This document shows positions 61,395 through 64,000 of a DNA stretch of 64,000 bases, in pieces. Location of the stretch: positions 62,001-126,000 of the forward strand of contig CBFIBQ010000005.1 of the NCBI GenBank assembly GCA_965660875.1. The letters run 5' to 3'. Positions within the stretch are counted from its first letter, which is position 1, and each line of letters starts with the position of its first letter. A model generated the notes under the pieces. That model made no database searches. It was not told the DNA's origin and worked only from the letters and a program-made list of their open reading frames with translations. Source of the DNA: UBA6770 sp965660875 (lineage in GTDB: Bacteria; Bacteroidota; Bacteroidia; Flavobacteriales_G; Salibacteraceae). A program made the translations under genes and the position numbers.

Positions 61395-61402
61395 CAAAAG
61401 TA
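61395..61402 (-). promoter_or_regulatory. Bacteroidetes -7 promoter element upstream of the GT5-DUF4270-glmS operon
   Basis: TACTTTTG on the minus strand, a perfect match, 21 bases before the ATG at 61373. The gene at 61373 is divergent from panC. Confidence 0.55.
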
Positions 61403-61466
61403 CATATAATATGTCTTCGTTCCTAGCTTAACCATAAGCTGCACTGCTTTTTAGCCCAACATCTAA

Positions 61467-62303
61467 ATGAAATTGATACAATCTAATTCCGAACTTAAAT
61501 TATGGCAAGAGCGTGTCAATGCAGCAAATGGTATTGGGTTTGTTCCTACCATGGGAGCCTTGCATCAGGGTCATTTAAAACTGATTGAAAGAGCACTCTT
61601 GGAAAATTCGGTGGTGGTTTGTTCCATTTTTGTAAACCCAACACAATTTAATAATAGGGAAGACCTAGATGCTTACCCACGCACTTTGGATAAAGACATC
61701 CGCTTGTTGTCTAAGTTTGATCGGTTAATTGTTTTTGCTCCTTCGGAACAGGATGTTTACCCCAAAGGAGAAATACCAAAAGTGCCTTCAGTTGATTTAG
61801 GTACAGTTGGAAGAATTATGGAAGCGCGTGAAAGACCTGGTCATTTTGAGGGGGTTTTGACCGTCGTTAATAGATTGTTCGAATTAGTACAACCCACAGC
61901 GGCTTATTTTGGATTGAAAGATTATCAGCAGTATTTGGTGGTAAAAGCTTTAGCTGCATCATACTTTCCCGAGCTTAAAATCATTCCATGCGATATTGTT
62001 CGTTCTGCAGAAGGTTTAGCATTAAGCAGTAGAAATAAAAGGCTTTCGGAAGAGGGGTTAAAAAAAGCAGCATCGATAAATGGGCTGCTTAAACGTTTGA
62101 AAGGTACTCCCAGTAGCGATTTATCAAAAGAAATTGTGTTGGTGGAGGAAGTTTTTAAGAAGGACCCCGATTTTGAGCTGGAATATTTAGAAGTTTTTAA
62201 TGAAATTAACTTGGAGCCTGCAACCACAAATGAGCAGTCTAGCCGAGTGTTTGTGGCAGTTTGGTTAGAAAACGTTCGACTTATTGATAACATGAAACTA
62301 TAG
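61467..62303 (+). CDS. panC: Pantothenate synthetase
   Basis: A 278-residue enzyme that joins pantoate and beta-alanine using ATP. FVPTMGALHQGHLKLIERAL holds the HxGH signature (near residues 25-44), followed by VCSIFVNPTQFN, RPGHFEGVLTVVNRLF, FGLKDYQQ and the KMSKS-like LSSRNKRLS loop. The length is standard. panD, which makes the beta-alanine substrate, follows 30 bases later, so the two steps are co-expressed. It is divergent from the truncated GT5 gene. Confidence 0.96.
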   Translation: MKLIQSNSELKLWQERVNAANGIGFVPTMGALHQGHLKLIERALLENSVVVCSIFVNPTQFNNREDLDAYPRTLDKDIRLLSKFDRLIVFAPSEQDVYPKGEIPKVPSVDLGTVGRIMEARERPGHFEGVLTVVNRLFELVQPTAAYFGLKDYQQYLVVKALAASYFPELKIIPCDIVRSAEGLALSSRNKRLSEEGLKKAASINGLLKRLKGTPSSDLSKEIVLVEEVFKKDPDFELEYLEVFNEINLEPATTNEQSSRVFVAVWLENVRLIDNMKL

Positions 62304-62333
62304 TTATAGAAGTATTAATTTTGCAGACTTATT

Positions 62334-62687
62334 ATGCAAATTCAAGTTCTAAAGTCGAAACTGCATAGAGTAAAAGTTACTCAAGCAGACCTAAATTACA
62401 TTGGTAGTATTACAATTGATCCAATTTTAATGGAGGCATCCAATCTGATCGAAGGTGAAAAGGTTCAAATAGTTAATATCAATAATGGTGAACGTTTGGA
62501 AACTTACGTTATTACAGGTGAAAGAAATAGTGGTGAGGTTTGTCTTAATGGCCCCGCTGCAAGAAAAGTTTCAGTGGGTGATATCGTAATTATTATTTCG
62601 TACGCGCTTTTGGATTTTGAAGAAGCAAAAACATTTAAACCAACGGTAGTTTTTCCAGATGAAGCGACCAACAGGCTAAACTCTTGA
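62334..62687 (+). CDS. panD: Aspartate 1-decarboxylase
   Basis: A 117-residue pyruvoyl-dependent enzyme that decarboxylates aspartate to beta-alanine for pantothenate. The self-cleavage site Gly24-Ser25 is in YIGSITID, and Lys9 (KSKLHRVKVT), Arg54 (GERLETY) and Tyr58 match the active-site residues of the E. coli enzyme. ERNSGEVCLNGPAARKVSVGDIVIIISYALL is the conserved C-terminal block. The length is normal. It follows panC by 30 bases and is followed by the flippase-like gene one base after its stop. Confidence 0.96.
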   Translation: MQIQVLKSKLHRVKVTQADLNYIGSITIDPILMEASNLIEGEKVQIVNINNGERLETYVITGERNSGEVCLNGPAARKVSVGDIVIIISYALLDFEEAKTFKPTVVFPDEATNRLNS

Positions 62688-62688
62688 T

Positions 62689-63702
62689 TTGAAAAAGCAA
62701 ATAATCAATTTTCTCAAAATCGTTCTGCCACTTGGGTTAGGTATTTTTCTCATTTGGTATTATGCTCAGTCTTTGGACGAAGAGGGTAGGAAAGAGATAG
62801 TGGCTTCTTTTAAATCTGCCAACTACGGTTGGATTGCTTTTTCACTTGTTTTTGCAGTGCTTAGCCACCTGAGTCGTGCATATCGTTGGAAGTATACCTT
62901 GAGGCCGCTTGGTTATGAACCTAAATTTTGGAATAGTTTTTTTGCTGTAATGATTGCTTATTTGGTCAATTTAGCCGTGCCAAGACTCGGAGAACTAAGC
63001 AGATGTGGGGTAATGTCCAAGTACGAGGGGATTCCCTTTGAAAAACTATTAGGAACTGTTATTGCTGAAAGAGTTGCCGACTTTTTAATCCTAATATTGG
63101 TTACCGTTGCTGTGGTGTTAATTCAGATAGAAGTCATTGGAGGCCTAATAAATGAAATTCTGTTAACCATTGAAAGTAAGTTTTCGGCAACAGTTGTCGT
63201 GGCCTTAGTGAGTATGCTTGCTATGGGAGCAGTCTCTTTGTTTTATTTATTTTTTAGCAAAACGATTAAAAATCCATTCATACTAAAGGTAAGAGAGTTT
63301 GTAAATGGCATCTTCCAAGGGGTAGCGGCCATATTGAAGATGAAGGATAAATGGGCCTTTATAGGACATACTATTTTCATCTGGTTAATGTATGTGTTGA
63401 TGTTTTACTTATGCTTTTTCAGTTTGCCTGAGACGAACTCTGTGCCTTTTGGTGGAGTGCTTACCGCATTTGTTCTTGGTGGATTTACCATTGTGTTAAC
63501 TAATGGAGGTATTGGCGCTTACCCATTAGCAATTGTACAAGTTCTTTCATTATATGGAATTTCTGAAGGAGTTGGCGGGGCATTTGGTTGGATAGTTTGG
63601 ACTGCACAAACTGTATTATTGTTAGTGTTTGGTGCTTTAAGTTTTGCCTTGATGCCCTTGTATAATAAAACGTTATCTGAAAATGTCCCTAAAGCAACTT
63701 GA
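62689..63702 (+). CDS. Flippase-like membrane protein (LPG synthase TM family)
   Basis: A 337-residue integral membrane protein with about eight to nine predicted helices, of the lysylphosphatidylglycerol synthase transmembrane (UPF0104) family without the catalytic cytosolic domain. LAVPRLGELSRCGVMSKYEGIPFEKLLGTVIAERVADFL is the family's most conserved region. These proteins are suspected lipid flippases or transporters. The start is TTG at 62689, one base after the panD stop; the next gene starts within its last 20 bases. No substrate can be told. Confidence 0.83.
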   Translation: MKKQIINFLKIVLPLGLGIFLIWYYAQSLDEEGRKEIVASFKSANYGWIAFSLVFAVLSHLSRAYRWKYTLRPLGYEPKFWNSFFAVMIAYLVNLAVPRLGELSRCGVMSKYEGIPFEKLLGTVIAERVADFLILILVTVAVVLIQIEVIGGLINEILLTIESKFSATVVVALVSMLAMGAVSLFYLFFSKTIKNPFILKVREFVNGIFQGVAAILKMKDKWAFIGHTIFIWLMYVLMFYLCFFSLPETNSVPFGGVLTAFVLGGFTIVLTNGGIGAYPLAIVQVLSLYGISEGVGGAFGWIVWTAQTVLLLVFGALSFALMPLYNKTLSENVPKAT

Positions 63703-64000
63703 TCAAAAAATCGTAGACGGTAACTTGTTAGTTGAGCTTCGCGAACAGTTTGAGAAGGACAAAAAACAATCTGTTTTCACAAACGGTTGCTTTGATTTAA
63801 TTCACTTAGGGCATATTGATTATTTGTTACAAGCAAAACAATTGGGTGATGTACTCATTGTCGGGGTAAATTCTGATCATTCGGTAAGAGGTCTTGAAAA
63901 AGGACTAGCTAGGCCAATAAAAGATGAGCGACAGAGAGCTACAATTTTGGCGGCACTCCAATTTGTCGATTTTGTCGTGATATTTGATGACCCGACTCCC
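63683..64000 (+). CDS. rfaE2: D-glycero-beta-D-manno-heptose 1-phosphate adenylyltransferase, N-terminal part
   Basis: The gene begins with ATG at 63683 and runs off the window after 106 codons. FTNGCFDLIHLGHIDYLLQAKQLGD contains the HxGH nucleotidyl-transfer motif, VGVNSDHSVRGLEKG and RPIKDERQRATILAAL follow, all typical of the RfaE domain II/HldE C-terminal nucleotidyltransferase that makes ADP-heptose for lipopolysaccharide core. It appears to be the free-standing adenylyltransferase with no kinase domain in front. It overlaps the flippase-like gene by 20 bases. Confidence 0.9.
   Translation, partial: MSLKQLDQKIVDGNLLVELREQFEKDKKQSVFTNGCFDLIHLGHIDYLLQAKQLGDVLIVGVNSDHSVRGLEKGLARPIKDERQRATILAALQFVDFVVIFDDPTP

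Noticed and set aside
61425..61440. Short inverted repeat AGCTTA/TAAGCT between the GT5-like gene and panC
   Set aside because: Six-base arms in AT-rich DNA are expected by chance, and there is no T-run or promoter element beside it.
61925..62293. A 122-codon open frame opposite panC
   Set aside because: It is antisense to the C-terminal half of panC, whose active-site motifs are clear; the composition is Ser/Leu-rich shadow-like.
1..64000. CRISPR array, prophage, insertion sequence or integron
   Set aside because: No direct-repeat arrays, transposase, integrase or phage genes were found.

Overview
This window is a contiguous stretch of chromosome from a Bacteroidetes bacterium, most likely a member of the Flavobacteriales. 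The support is the gene set: gldB/gldC gliding genes, a PorV/PorQ-family barrel and proteins with type IX secretion (T9SS) C-terminal sorting domains, the uppS-bamA-ompH-ompH block, DUF6089, DUF4296 and DUF4270 proteins, a short 286-residue primary sigma factor, an HU-CCDC81/SPOR protein, and many copies of the Bacteroidetes promoter element TAnnTTTG. The DNA is visibly AT-rich and most stop codons are TAA. The genus cannot be named from sequence alone. There is no rRNA, tRNA, CRISPR array, insertion sequence or prophage. Genes are very tightly packed: no gene-free stretch exceeds 300 bases, and the longest is about 230 bases, upstream of rpoD.

Layout: 0-3.2 kb holds the end of engB, gldC-gldB, a PorT-like barrel and nadE. 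3.2-9 kb is a leftward run lepA, a haem-receptor-like TonB-dependent receptor, pfkA and a peroxiredoxin. 9-17.1 kb holds metF, then a leftward envelope-biogenesis operon (two DUF6089 barrels, uppS, bamA, two ompH/skp genes, murI). 17.2-20.3 kb has nadK with a CBS-domain gene, divergent from pdxJ and an alpha/beta hydrolase. 20.3-32.4 kb is the main accessory-looking block: seven leftward genes encoding an exported endonuclease/exonuclease/phosphatase-fold protein, two large T9SS-type secreted proteins, two lipoproteins, a TonB-dependent receptor and a PorV/PorQ-family barrel. 32.6-36.6 kb has a polyprenol-phosphate sugar transferase, pyrC, a DUF4296 lipoprotein, a DHFR-like reductase and an epimerase. 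36.7-43 kb has tyrS, a LuxE-like adenylating protein, two small lipoproteins and a calcium P-type ATPase. 42.7-47.4 kb is the leftward operon exbB-exbD-tonB-GT39-folC. 47.5-52.5 kb holds gdh-nhaD, anmK and an acyl-CoA dehydrogenase. 52.6-57.2 kb has hflX, a small membrane protein, rpoD, the HU/SPOR protein and a gamma-carbonic-anhydrase-like protein. 57.2-64 kb has a small lipoprotein, glmS, DUF4270, a truncated GT5 protein, panC, panD, a flippase-like membrane protein and the start of a heptose-phosphate adenylyltransferase.

Most of the window is core metabolism and envelope assembly. The two parts that best repay a second look are the 20.3-32.4 kb block, which reads as a self-contained secretion/uptake module possibly aimed at extracellular nucleic acid or phosphodiesters, and a set of terminator-like hairpins that lie against or inside the 5' end of the next co-directional gene (murI, the FN3-like lipoprotein, DUF4270), which suggests attenuation between neighbouring genes. 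Functional calls rest on recognised motifs and gene context; no database search was run.
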